Positions 40,601 to 53,284 of a stretch of 64,000 nucleotides of DNA are shown here, one piece after another. The DNA lies in NCBI RefSeq assembly GCF_051401765.1, contig NW_027480548.1, positions 310,001 to 374,000 of the forward strand, read 5' to 3'. The position numbers and the translations under genes are program-made. Position 1 is the stretch's first letter, and every line of letters begins with the position of its first letter. The DNA comes from Calliopsis andreniformis. Lineage: Eukaryota > Arthropoda > Insecta > Hymenoptera > Andrenidae. The notes under the pieces were generated by a model. It did no database searches and was not told the origin of the DNA. It was given only the letters and a program-made list of their open reading frames with translations.

Positions 40601-41240
40601 TGAGGATTGAGGATTAAGGATCGAGGATTGAGGATTGAAGATTGAATATTGATGATTAAAGATTGAGGGCTGAGGATCGAGGGTTGTGGATTGAGGACGA
40701 GGACTGAGTGTTGAATATTGATGTCTGAGGTCTGAGGATTGAGGATTGAGAATTGAGAATTGAGGATTGAGGATTGAAGATTGAGGATTGGGTATTGAGG
40801 ATTGACGAATGAGGATTGAGGATTGCGGATTGAGGATTGAAGATTGAGTATTGAGGATTGAAGATTGAGGATTGAGGATTGAGGATTGAGGATTGAGGAT
40901 TGGGGATTGAGGATTGCGAATTGAAGATTCAGTATTGAGGATTGAAGATTCAGAATTGAGGATGAGGATTGAACATTGAGTACTGAGTGTTGAGGGTTGA
41001 GTGATGAGAATTTATGTTTCTGGATAGAGATTTGAAGATTGCAGATTGAGTATTGAGTATTGAAAACTGTGAATTGAGGATATTCTATTGAGGATTGAGG
41101 ATTGACAACCGAATGTTGAGGACTGAGGGCTGAAGATCGAGGATTCAGGATTGAGGATTCAGAATTGAGGTTTGAGGACTTAGGATTGAGGATTGAAGAT
41201 TGAGTATTGAGGATTGAAGATTGAGGATTGAGTATTGAGG
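33462..41240 (+). repeat. Higher-order repeat D, copy 1 (7,779-base unit)
   Basis: Markers d-d-b-e-f-a-b-f lie at 33750, 34512, 35148, 36252, 37488, 38032, 38619 and 41081; all eight recur 7,779 bases downstream. The copy boundary is near 41,241: just upstream of 41,260 the second copy stops matching the sequence before 33,462. Between 38,770 and 41,000 there is a 2.2-kb stretch without any marker block, filled by ordinary heptamer variants. Confidence 0.9.
36735..37655 (+). repeat. Segment repeated at 40,328-41,250 (offset 3,593)
   Basis: About 920 bases containing the f marker at 37488 are repeated around the f marker at 41081. Shared variants include a GAGGAGTGAAGATTG run and GATTAAAGATTG. 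The copies differ by at least one base near 37,022 and 40,615 (GATTGAGGATCG against GATTAAGGATCG). The same 3,593 offset is expanded into a full tandem duplication in the second D copy. Confidence 0.82.
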
Positions 41241-44200
41241 ATTGAGGATTGAGGATTGAGGATTGAGGATTGAGGACTGAGCATTGACGATTGAGTATTG
41301 AAGGTTGAGGATTGATTACTGAGGATTGAGGATTGAGGATTGAGGATTGAGGATTGAGGATTGAGGATTGAAGATTCAGTATTGACGATTGAAGATTGAG
41401 AATTGAGTATTGAGGATTGAACATTGAGGACTGAGCGTTCAGGGTTGAGTGATGAGAATTGATGTTTCTGGATAGAGATTTGAAGATTGCAGATTGAGTA
41501 TTGAGTATTGAAAACTGTGGATTGAGGATATTCTATTGGGGATTGAGGATTGACAACTGATTGTTGAGGACTGAGGGCTGAGGATTGAGGATGCAGGATT
41601 GAGGATTCAGAATTGAGATTTGAGGACTGAGGATTGAGGATTGAATATTGAGTATTGAGGATTGAAGATTAAGGATTGAGGATTGAGGATTGAGGATTGA
41701 GGATTGAGGATTGAGGATTGAAGATTGAGGATTGAGGATTGAGGATTGAGGATTGAGGGTTGTGAATTGAGGACGAGGACTGAGGGTTGAATATTTATGA
41801 TTGAGGTCTGAGGATTGAGGATTGAGGATTGAGAATTGAGGATTGAGGATTGAGGATTGAAGATTGGGGATTGGGAATTGAGGATTGAAGATTGAGGATT
41901 GGCTGTTGAGGATTGAACATTGAGGATTGAGGATTGAGGATTGAGGATTGAGGATTGAAGGTTGAATATTGATGAATAAAGATTGAGGATTGAGGATTGA
42001 GAATTGAGGATTGAGGATTGAGGATTGAGGATTGAGGACTGAGCATTGACGATTGAGTATTGAAGGTTGAGGATTGATTACTGAGGATTGAGGATTGAGG
42101 ATTGAGGATTGAGGATTGAGGATTGAGGATTGAAGATTCAGTATTGACGATTGAAGATTGAGAATTGAGTATTGAGGATTGAACATTGAGGACTGAGCGT
42201 TCAGGGTTGAGTGATGAGAATTGATGTTTCTGGATAGAGATTTGAAGATTGCAGATTGAGTATTGAGTATTGAAAACTGTGGATTGAGGATATTCTATTG
42301 GGGATTGAGGATTGACAACTGATTGTTGAGGACTGAGGGCTGAGGATTGAGGATGCAGGATTGAGGATTCAGAATTGAGATTTGAGGACTGAGGATTGAG
42401 GATTGAATATTGAGTATTGAGGATTGAAGATTAAGGATTGAGGATTGAGGATTGAGGATTGATAATGAGGGCTGAGGTTTGAGGATTGAGGTTTGATGAC
42501 TGTGGACTGAGGATTGAGGGTTGAGAATTGAGGATTGAGGATTAAGGATTGAAGATTGAGGATTGGGTATTGAGGATTGAAGAATGAGGATTGAGGATTG
42601 AGGATTGAGGATTGAGGATTGAAGATTGAGGATTGGGTATTGAGGATTGAAGAATGAGGATTGAGGATTGAGGATTGAGGATTGAGGATTGAAGATTGGC
42701 GATCGAGGATTGAGAATTGAGGATTGAGTATTGAGGATTGAGGATTGAAGATTGAGTATTGAGGATTGAAGGTTGAGGATTGTGGATTGAGGATTGAGGA
42801 TTGAGGATTGAAAATTGAGGATTGGGGACTGAGTGTTGAGGGTTGAATGATGAGAATTGATGTTTGTGGATAGAGATTTGAAGATTGCAGATTGAGTATT
42901 TAGTATTGAAAACTGTGATTTGATGATATTCTATTGAGGATTGAGGATTGACAACTGATTGTTGAGGACTGAGGGCTGAAGCTTGAGGATTCTGGATTGA
43001 GGATTCAGGATTGAGGTTTGAGGAGAGAGGACTGAGGGTTGAGGGTTGAGGATTGAGAATTGAGGATTGAGGATTGAGGATTGAAGATTGAGGATTGGCT
43101 GTTGAGGATTGAACATTGAGGATTGAGGATTGAGGATTGAGGATTGAGGATTGAAGGTTGAATATTGATGAATGAAGATTGAGGATTGAGGATTGAGGGT
43201 TGTGGATTGAGAACGAGGACTGAGGGTTGAGTGTTGATGCCTGAGGTCTGAGGATTGAGGATTGAGGATTGCGAACTGAGGATTGAGGATTGAGGATTGA
43301 AGATTGAGGATTGGGTATTGAGGAATGAAGAATGAGGATTGAAGAATGAAGATTGGGGATTGAGTATTGAGGATTGAGGATTGAATATTGAGTATTGAGG
43401 ATTGAATATTGAGGATTGAGGATTGAGGATTGAGGATTGAGGATTGAAGATTGAGTATTGAGGAATGAAGATTGAGGATTGAGGATTGAGGATTGAGGAT
43501 TGAGTATTGAGGATTGACGATTGAAGATTGAGGATTGAGGATTGAGGGTTGAGGATTGAGGGTTGAGGATTGAGGACGAGGACTGAGGGTTGAATATTTA
43601 TGTTTGATGTCTGAGGATTGAGGATTGAGGATTGAGAATTGAGGATTGAGGGTTGAGGATTGAAGATTGAGGATTGGGTATTGAGGATTGAGGATTGAGG
43701 ATTGAAGATTGAGGATAGGGTATTGAGGATTGAAGAATGATGATTGAGGATTGAGGATTGAGGATTGAGGATTGAATATTGAGTATTGAGGATTGAAGAT
43801 CGACTATTGAGAATTGCGAATTGAGGATTGAGGGTTGGGGATTGAGGATTGAAGATTGAGTATTGAGGATTGAAGGTTGAGGATTGTGGATTGAGGATTG
43901 AGGATTGAGGCTTGAATATTGTGGATTGGGGACTGATTGTTGAGGGTTAAGTGATGAGAATTGATGTTTGTGTATAGAGACTTGAAGATTGCAGGTTGAG
44001 TATTGAGTATTGAAAACTGTGAAATCATGGTATTCTATTGAGGATTGAGGATGGACCACTGACTGTTGAGGGCTGAGTGCTGAAGATTGAGGATTCAGGA
44101 TTGAGGATTCAGGATTGAGGTTTGAGGACTGAGGATTGATGATTGAGGATTGAGGATTGAGGATTGAGGATTGAGGATTGAAGACTGAGGAGCGGGTATT

Positions 44201-47200
44201 GATGATTGAACATTGAGGATTGAGGATTGAGGATTGAGGAGTGAGGATTGAGAATTGAAGGTTGAATATTGATGAATGACGACTGAGGATTGAGGATTGA
44301 AGGTCGTGGATCGAGCACGAGGACTGAGGGTTGAGTATTGATACTTGAGGCCTGAGGATTGAGGATTGAGGATTGCGAATTGAGGATTGAGGATTTAAGA
44401 TTGAGGATTGGGTATTGAGGATTGAAGATTGAGCATTGAGGATTGAGGGCAGAGGATTGAGGATTGGAGATTGAGTATTGAGGATTGAAGATTGACGATT
44501 GAGGATTGAGGATTGAGGATTGAGGATTGAGGATAGAGGATTGAGTATTGAGGATTGAAGATTGAGTATTGAGGATTGAAGATTGAGGATTGAGGATTGA
44601 GGATTCAGGATTGAGGATTGAAGATTGAGTACTGAAGATTGAAGATTGAGGATTGAGGATTGAGGATTGAGGATTGACGATTGAGGATTGAAGATTGAGT
44701 ATTGAGGATTGAAGACTGAGGATTGGGTATTGAGGTTTGAACATTGAGGATTGAGGATTGAGGATTGAGGAGTGAAGATTGAGGATTGAGGATTGAGGAT
44801 TGAGGATCGAGGATTGAGGATTGAAGATTGAATATTGATGATTAAAGATTGAGGGCTGAGGATCGAGGGTTGTGGATTGAGGACGAGGACTGAGTGTTGA
44901 ATATTGATGTCTGAGGTCTGAGGATTGAGGATTGAGAATTGAGAATTGAGGATTGAGGATTGAAGATTGAGGATTGGGTATTGAGGATTGACGAATGAGG
45001 ATTGAGGATTGCGGATTGAGGATTGAAGATTGAGTATTGAGGATTGAAGATTGAGGATTGAGGATTGAGGATTGAGGATTGAGGATTGGGGATTGAGGAT
45101 TGCGAATTGAAGATTCAGTATTGAGGATTGAAGATTCAGAATTGAGGATGAGGATTGAACATTGAGTACTGAGTGTTGAGGGTTGAGTGATGAGAATTTA
45201 TGTTTCTGGATAGAGATTTGAAGATTGCAGATTGAGTATTGAGTATTGAAAACTGTGAATTGAGGATATTCTATTGAGGATTGAGGATTGACAACCGAAT
45301 GTTGAGGACTGAGGGCTGAAGATCGAGGATTCAGGATTGAGGATTCAGAATTGAGGTTTGAGGACTTAGGATTGAGGATTGAAGATTGAGTATTGAGGAT
45401 TGAAGATTGAGGATTGAGTATTGAGGATTGAGGATTGAGGATGAGGGCTGAGGGTTGAGGATTGAGGTTTGAGGACTAAGGACAGAAGATTGAGGATTGT
45501 TAATTGAGGATTGAGGATTGGGGATTGAAGATCGAGGATTGGGTATTGAGGATCGAAGAATGAGGATTGACGATTGAAGATTGAGTACTGAGGATTGAAG
45601 ATTAAGAGTGAGGATTGAGGATTGAGGACTGAGGATTGAGGATTGAGGATTGAAGGTTCAGTATTGAGGATAGAAGATTGAGAATTGAGGATTGAGGGTT
45701 GAACATTGAGGACTGAGTGTTGAGGGTTGAGTGATGAGAATTGATGTTTGTGGATAGAGATTTGAAGATTGCATACTGAGTATTGAGTATTGAAAACTGT
45801 GAATTGAGTATATTCTATTGAGGATTGAGGATTGACAACTGATTGTTGAGGACTGAGGGCTGAAGATTGAGTGTTCCGGATTGAGGATTCAGAATTGAAA
45901 TTTGAGGACTGAGCATTGAGGATTGAAGATTGAGTATTGAGGATTGAAGATTGAGAATTGACGATTGAGGATTCAGGATTGAGGATGAGGGCTGAGGGTT
46001 GAGGATTGAGGTTTGAGGACTGAGGACTGAGGATTGAGGATTGAGAATTGAGGATTGAGGATTGGGGGTTGAAGATTGAGGATTGGGTATTGAGGATTGA
46101 AGAATGGGGATTGAGGATTGAGGATTGAGGATTGAGGATTGAAGATTGAGTATTGAGGATTGAAGATTGACGATCGAGGATTGAGAATTGAGGATTGAGT
46201 ATTGAGGATTCAGGATTGAAGATTGAGTATTGAGGATTGAAGGTTGAGGATTGTGGATTGAGGATTGAGGATTGAGGGTTGAATATTGAGGATTGGGGAC
46301 TGAGTGTTGAGGGATGAATGATGAGAATTGATGTTTGTGGATAGAAATTTGACGATTGCAGATTGAGTATTGAGTATTGAAAACTGTGAATTGATGATAT
46401 TCTATTGAGGATTGAGGATTGACAACTGATTGTTGAGGACTGAGTGCTCAAGCTTGAGGATTCAGGATCGACGATTCAGGATTGAGGTTTGAGGAGAGAG
46501 GACTGAGGGTTGAGGATTGAGGATTGAGAATTGAGGATTGAGGATTGAGGATTGAAGATTGAGGATTGGCTGTTGAGGATTGAACATTGAGGATTGAGGA
46601 TTGAGGATTGAGGATTGAGGATTGAAGGTTGAATATTGATGAATGGAGATTGAGGATTGAGGATTGAGGGTTGTGGATTGAGAGCGAGGACTGAGGGTTG
46701 AGTGTTGATGCCTGAGGTCCGAGGATTGAGGATTGAGGATTGCGAACTGATTATTGAGGATTGAGGATTGAGGATTGAGGATTGAATATTGATTATTGAG
46801 GATTGAAGATTGACTATTGAGGGTTGCGAATTGAGGATTGAGGATTGAGGATTGAGGATTGAAGACTAAGATTGAGGACTGAGGATTGAGGATTGGGGAT
46901 TGAGGATTGAGGATTGAAGATTGTGTATTGAGGATTGAAGATTGAGGATTGAGGATTGAGGAGTGAGGATTGAGGATTGAAGATTGAGTACTGAGGATTG
47001 AAGATAAAGAGTGAGGATTGAGGATTGAGGACTGAGGATTGAGGATTGAGGATTGAGGAATGAGAATTGAGGATTGAGGATTGAGGATTGAAGATTGAGG
47101 ATTGGCTGTTGAGGATTGAACATTGAGGATTGAGGATTGAGGATTGAAGGTTCAATATTGATGAATGAAGATTGAGGATTGAGGATTGAGGGTTGTGGAT

Positions 47201-49019
47201 TGAGAACGAGGACTGAGGGTTGAGTGTTGATGCCTGAGGTCTGAGGATTGAGGATTGAGGATTGCGAACTGAGGATTGAGGATTGAGGATTGAAGATTGA
47301 GGATTGGGTATTGAGGATTGAAGAATGAGGATTGAAGAATGAGGATTGGGGATTGAGTATTGAGGATTGAGAATTGAATATTGAGTATTGAGGATTGAAT
47401 ATTGAGGATTGAGGATTGAGGATTGAGGATTGAGGATTGAGGTTTGAGGATTGAAGATTGAGTATTGAGGATTGAAGATTGAGGATTGAGTATTGAGGAC
47501 TGAGGATTGAGGATTGAGGATTGAGGATTGAAGATTGAGGATTGAGGATTGAGGATTGAGGATTGAGGGTTGTGGATTGAGGACGAGGACTGAGGGTTGA
47601 ATATTTATGATTGAGGTCTGAGGATTGAGGATTGAGGATTGAGAATTGAGGATTGAGGATTGAGGATTGAAGATTGAGGATTGGGTATTGAGGATTGAGG
47701 ATTGAGGATTGAAGATTGAGGATAGGGTATTGAGGATTGAAGAATGATGATTGAGGATTGAGGATTGAGGATTGACGACTGAGGATTGGGTATTGAGGAT
47801 TGAACATTGAGGATTGCGTGTTGAGGATTGAGGATTGAGTATTGAGGATTGAAGATTGAATATTAATGATTGATGATTGAGGATTGAGGATTGAGTGTTG
47901 TGGATTGAGGACGAGGTCTGAGGGTTGAGTATTGATGTTTGATGTCTGAGGATTGAATATTGAGGATTAAGGATTGAGGATCGGGGATTGAGGATCTGGG
48001 ATTGGAGATTGTTTATTGAGGACTGAAGATTGAGGATTGAGGATTGAGGATTGAGAATTGAGAATTGAGGGTGAGTACTGAGTGTTGTGGATTGATGTTT
48101 GAGGAACGAGGATTGAGGATTGAGGATAGGGGATTGAGTATTGAGGATTGAAGATTGAGTATTGAGGATTGAAGATTGAGGATTGAGGATTGAGGATTCA
48201 GGATTGAGGATTGAAGATTGAGTACTGAAGATTGAAGATTGAGGATTGAGGATTGAGGATTGAGGATTGACGATTGAGGATTGAAGATTGAGTATTGAGG
48301 ATTGAAGACTGAGGATTGGGTATTGAGGTTTGAACATTGAGGATTGAGGATTGAGGATTGAGGAGTGAAGATTGAGGATTGAGGATTGAGGATTGAGGAT
48401 CGAGGATTGAGGATTGAAGATTGAATATTGATGATTAAAGATTGAGGGCTGAGGATCGAGGGTTGTGGATTGAGGACGAGGACTGAGTGTTGAATATTGA
48501 TGTCTGAGGTCTGAGGATTGAGGATTGAGAATTGAGAATTGAGGATTGAGGATTGAAGATTGAGGATTGGGTATTGAGGATTGACGAATGAGGATTGAGG
48601 ATTGCGGATTGAGGATTGAAGATTGAGTATTGAGGATTGAAGATTGAGGATTGAGGATTGAGGATTGAGGATTGAGGATTGGGGATTGAGGATTGCGAAT
48701 TGAAGATTCAGTATTGAGGATTGAAGATTCAGAATTGAGGATGAGGATTGAACATTGAGTACTGAGTGTTGAGGGTTGAGTGATGAGAATTTATGTTTCT
48801 GGATAGAGATTTGAAGATTGCAGATTGAGTATTGAGTATTGAAAACTGTGAATTGAGGATATTCTATTGAGGATTGAGGATTGACAACCGAATGTTGAGG
48901 ACTGAGGGCTGAAGATCGAGGATTCAGGATTGAGGATTCAGAATTGAGGTTTGAGGACTTAGGATTGAGGATTGAAGATTGAGTATTGAGGATTGAAGAT
49001 TGAGGATTGAGTATTGAGG
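41241..49019 (+). repeat. Higher-order repeat D, copy 2
   Basis: This is a tandem copy of 33,462-41,240 at +7,779, with markers at 41529, 42291, 42927, 44031, 45267, 45811, 46398 and 48860. Point differences seen by eye include 34,598 against 42,377 (C/G), 35,138 against 42,917 (A/T), 36,669 against 44,448 (A/G), 37,720 against 45,499 (A/T) and 38,946 against 46,725 (C/G), each position good to a few bases. That is a handful of changes in 7.8 kb, so the copies are very similar but not identical. Confidence 0.9.
44514..48106 (+). repeat. Higher-order repeat E, copy 1 (3,593-base unit)
   Basis: Markers f-a-b at 45267, 45811 and 46398 recur at 48860, 49404 and 49991, all at +3,593. This unit lies inside D copy 2 and overlaps its right end, so the D and E duplications are nested. 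The marker-free 2.46-kb stretch between the b marker at 46398 and the f marker at 48860 is part of the unit. Confidence 0.87.
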
Positions 49020-51710
49020 ATTGAGGATTGAGGATGAGGGCTGAGGGTTGAGGATTGAGGTTTGAGGACTAAGGACAGAAGATTGAGGATTGATAATTGA
49101 GGATTGAGGATTGGGGATTGAAGATCGAGGATTGGGTATTGAGGATCGAAGAATGAGGATTGACGATTGAAGATTGAGTACTGAGGATTGAAGATTAAGA
49201 GTGAGGATTGAGGATTGAGGACTGAGGATTGAGGATTGAGGATTGAAGGTTCAGTATTGAGGATAGAAGATTGAGAATTGAGGATTGAGGGTTGAACATT
49301 GAGGACTGAGTGTTGAGGGTTGAGTGATGAGAATTGATGTTTGTGGATAGAGATTTGAAGATTGCATACTGAGTATTGAGTATTGAAAACTGTGAATTGA
49401 GTATATTCTATTGAGGATTGAGGATTGACAACTGATTGTTGAGGACTGAGGGCTGAAGATTGAGTGTTCCGGATTGAGGATTCAGAATTGAAATTTGAGG
49501 ACTGAGCATTGAGGATTGAAGATTGAGTATTGAGGATTGAAGATTGAGAATTGACGATTGAGGATTCAGGATTGAGGATGAGGGCTGAGGGTTGAGGATT
49601 GAGGTTTGAGGACTGAGGACTGAGGATTGAGGATTGAGAATTGAGGATTGAGGATTGGGGGTTGAAGATTGAGGATTGGGTATTGAGGATTGAAGAATGG
49701 GGATTGAGGATTGAGGATTGAGGATTGAGGATTGAAGATTGAGTATTGAGGATTGAAGATTGACGATCGAGGATTGAGAATTGAGGATTGAGTATTGAGG
49801 ATTCAGGATTGAAGATTGAGTATTGAGGATTGAAGGTTGAGGATTGTGGATTGAGGATTGAGGATTGAGGGTTGAATATTGAGGATTGGGGACTGAGTGT
49901 TGAGGGATGAATGATGAGAATTGATGTTTGTGGATAGAAATTTGACGATTGCAGATTGAGTATTGAGTATTGAAAACTGTGAATTGATGATATTCTATTG
50001 AGGATTGAGGATTGACAACTGATTGTTGAGGACTGAGTGCTCAAGCTTGAGGATTCAGGATCGACGATTCAGGATTGAGGTTTGAGGAGAGAGGACTGAG
50101 GGTTGAGGATTGAGGATTGAGAATTGAGGATTGAGGATTGAGGATTGAAGATTGAGGATTGGCTGTTGAGGATTGAACATTGAGGATTGAGGATTGAGGA
50201 TTGAGGATTGAGGATTGAAGGTTGAATATTGATGAATGGAGATTGAGGATTGAGGATTGAGGGTTGTGGATTGAGAGCGAGGACTGAGGGTTGAGTGTTG
50301 ATGCCTGAGGTCCGAGGATTGAGGATTGAGGATTGCGAACTGATTATTGAGGATTGAGGATTGAGGATTGAGGATTGAATATTGATTATTGAGGATTGAA
50401 GATTGACTATTGAGGGTTGCGAATTGAGGATTGAGGATTGAGGATTGAGGATTGAAGACTAAGATTGAGGACTGAGGATTGAGGATTGGGGATTGAGGAT
50501 TGAGGATTGAAGATTGTGTATTGAGGATTGAAGATTGAGGATTGAGGATTGAGGAGTGAGGATTGAGGATTGAAGATTGAGTACTGAGGATTGAAGATAA
50601 AGAGTGAGGATTGAGGATTGAGGACTGAGGATTGAGGATTGAGGATTGAGGAATGAGAATTGAGGATTGAGGATTGAGGATTGAAGATTGAGGATTGGCT
50701 GTTGAGGATTGAACATTGAGGATTGAGGATTGAGGATTGAAGGTTCAATATTGATGAATGAAGATTGAGGATTGAGGATTGAGGGTTGTGGATTGAGAAC
50801 GAGGACTGAGGGTTGAGTGTTGATGCCTGAGGTCTGAGGATTGAGGATTGAGGATTGCGAACTGAGGATTGAGGATTGAGGATTGAAGATTGAGGATTGG
50901 GTATTGAGGATTGAAGAATGAGGATTGAAGAATGAGGATTGGGGATTGAGTATTGAGGATTGAGAATTGAATATTGAGTATTGAGGATTGAATATTGAGG
51001 ATTGAGGATTGAGGATTGAGGATTGAGGATTGAGGTTTGAGGATTGAAGATTGAGTATTGAGGATTGAAGATTGAGGATTGAGTATTGAGGACTGAGGAT
51101 TGAGGATTGAGGATTGAGGATTGAAGATTGAGGATTGAGGATTGAGGATTGAGGATTGAGGGTTGTGGATTGAGGACGAGGACTGAGGGTTGAATATTTA
51201 TGATTGAGGTCTGAGGATTGAGGATTGAGGATTGAGAATTGAGGATTGAGGATTGAGGATTGAAGATTGAGGATTGGGTATTGAGGATTGAGGATTGAGG
51301 ATTGAAGATTGAGGATAGGGTATTGAGGATTGAAGAATGATGATTGAGGATTGAGGATTGAGGATTGACGACTGAGGATTGGGTATTGAGGATTGAACAT
51401 TGAGGATTGCGTGTTGAGGATTGAGGATTGAGTATTGAGGATTGAAGATTGAATATTAATGATTGATGATTGAGGATTGAGGATTGAGTGTTGTGGATTG
51501 AGGACGAGGTCTGAGGGTTGAGTATTGATGTTTGATGTCTGAGGATTGAATATTGAGGATTAAGGATTGAGGATCGGGGATTGAGGATCTGGGATTGGAG
51601 ATTGTTTATTGAGGACTGAAGATTGAGGATTGAGGATTGAGGATTGAGAATTGAGAATTGAGGGTGAGTACTGAGTGTTGTGGATTGATGTTTGAGGAAC
51701 GAGGATTGAG
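48107..51710 (+). repeat. Higher-order repeat E, copy 2
   Basis: Direct copy of 44,514-48,106. It runs until about 51,710, where copy 1 continues with GAGGATAGGGGATTG but copy 2 switches to the sequence found after 8,630 in module A. The last marker reached is b at 49991. Confidence 0.86.
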
Positions 51711-53284
51711 GATTGAGGATTGAGGACTGAGGATTGACGATTGAGTATTGACGGTTGAGGATTGATTACTGAGGATTGAGGATTGAGGATTGAGGATTGA
51801 GGATTGAGGATTGAGAATTGAGGATTGAAGATTCAGTATTGACGATTGAAGATTGAGAATTGAGGATTGAGGATTGAACATTGACGACTGAGCGTTCAGT
51901 GTTGAGTGATGAGAATTGATGTTTCTGGATAGAGATTTGAACATAGCAGATTGATTATTGAGTATTGAAAACTGTGAATTGAGTATATATCTATTGAGGA
52001 TTGAGGATTGACAACTGATTGTTGAGGACTGAGGGCTGAAGATTGAGGGTTCCGGATTGAGGATTCAGAATTGAAATTTGAGGACTGAGCATTGAGGATT
52101 GAAGATTGAGTATTGAGGATTGAAGATTGAGAATTGAGGATTGAGGATTGAGGATTGAGGATTGAGGACTGAGGATTGACGATTGAGTATTGAAGGTTGA
52201 GGATTGATTACTGAGGATTGAGGATTGAGGATTGAGGATTGAGGATTGAGGATTGAGGATTGAAGATTCAGTATTGACGATTGAAGATTGAGAATTGAGT
52301 ATTGAGGATTGAACATTGAGGACTGAGCGTTCAGGGTTGAGTGATGAGAATTGATGTTTCTGGATAGAGATTTGAAGATTGCAGATTGAGTATTGAGTAT
52401 TGAAAACTGTGGATTGAGGATATTCTATTGGGGATTGAGGATTGACAACTGATTGTTGAGGACTGAGGGCTGAGGATTGAGGATGCAGGATTGAGGATTC
52501 AGAATTGAGATTTGAGGACTGAGGATTGAGGATTGAATATTGAGTATTGAGGATTGAAGATTAAGGATTGAGGATTGAGGATTGAGGATTGATAATGAGG
52601 GCTGAGGTTTGAGGATTGAGGTTTGATGACTGTGGACTGAGGATTGAGGGTTGAGAATTGAGGATTGAGGATTAAGGATTGAAGATTGAGGATTGGGTAT
52701 TGAGGATTGAAGAATGAGGATTGAGGATTGAGGATTGAGGATTGAGGATTGAAGATTGAGGATTGGGTATTGAGGATTGAAGAATGAGGATTGAGGATTG
52801 AGGATTGAGGATTGAGGATTGAAGATTGGCGATAGAGGATTGAGAATTGAGGATTGAGTATTGAGGATTGAGGATTGAAGATTGAGTATTGAGGATTGAA
52901 GGTTGAGGATTGTGGATTGAGGATTGAGGATTGAGGATTGAAAATTGAGGATTGGGGACTGAGTGTTGAGGGTTGAATGATGAGAATTGATGTTTGTGGA
53001 TAGAGATTTGAAGATTGCAGATTGAGTATTGAGTATTGAAAACTGTGAATTGATGATATTCTGTTGAGGATTGAGGATTGACAACTGATTGTTGAGGACT
53101 AAGGGCTGAAGCTTGAGGATTCTGGATTGAGGATTCAGGATTGAGGTTTGAGGAGAGAGGACAGAGGGTTGAGGATTGAGGATTGAGAATTGAGGATTGA
53201 GGATTGAGGATTGAAGATTGAGGATTGGCTGTTGAGGATTGAACATTGAGGATTGAGGATTGAGGATTGAGGATTGAGGATTGA
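51711..53284 (+). repeat. Chimeric a-d-b segment
   Basis: The a-type and d markers near 51987 and at 52421 match 8916 and 9350 with a constant offset of 43,071. The d-b step to 53057 is the usual 636. The a marker has an extra base pair (TATATATCTATTG, an 8-base unit), and the b marker has CTG where the others have CTA (53,061-53,063). Confidence 0.8.

Noticed and set aside
39035..48337. Identical 507-codon minus-strand frames at 39,035-40,558 and 46,814-48,337
   Set aside because: Identity follows from the 7,779-base duplication. Another minus frame in the same place (313 codons at 39,087-40,028 and 46,866-47,807) reads the same peptide.
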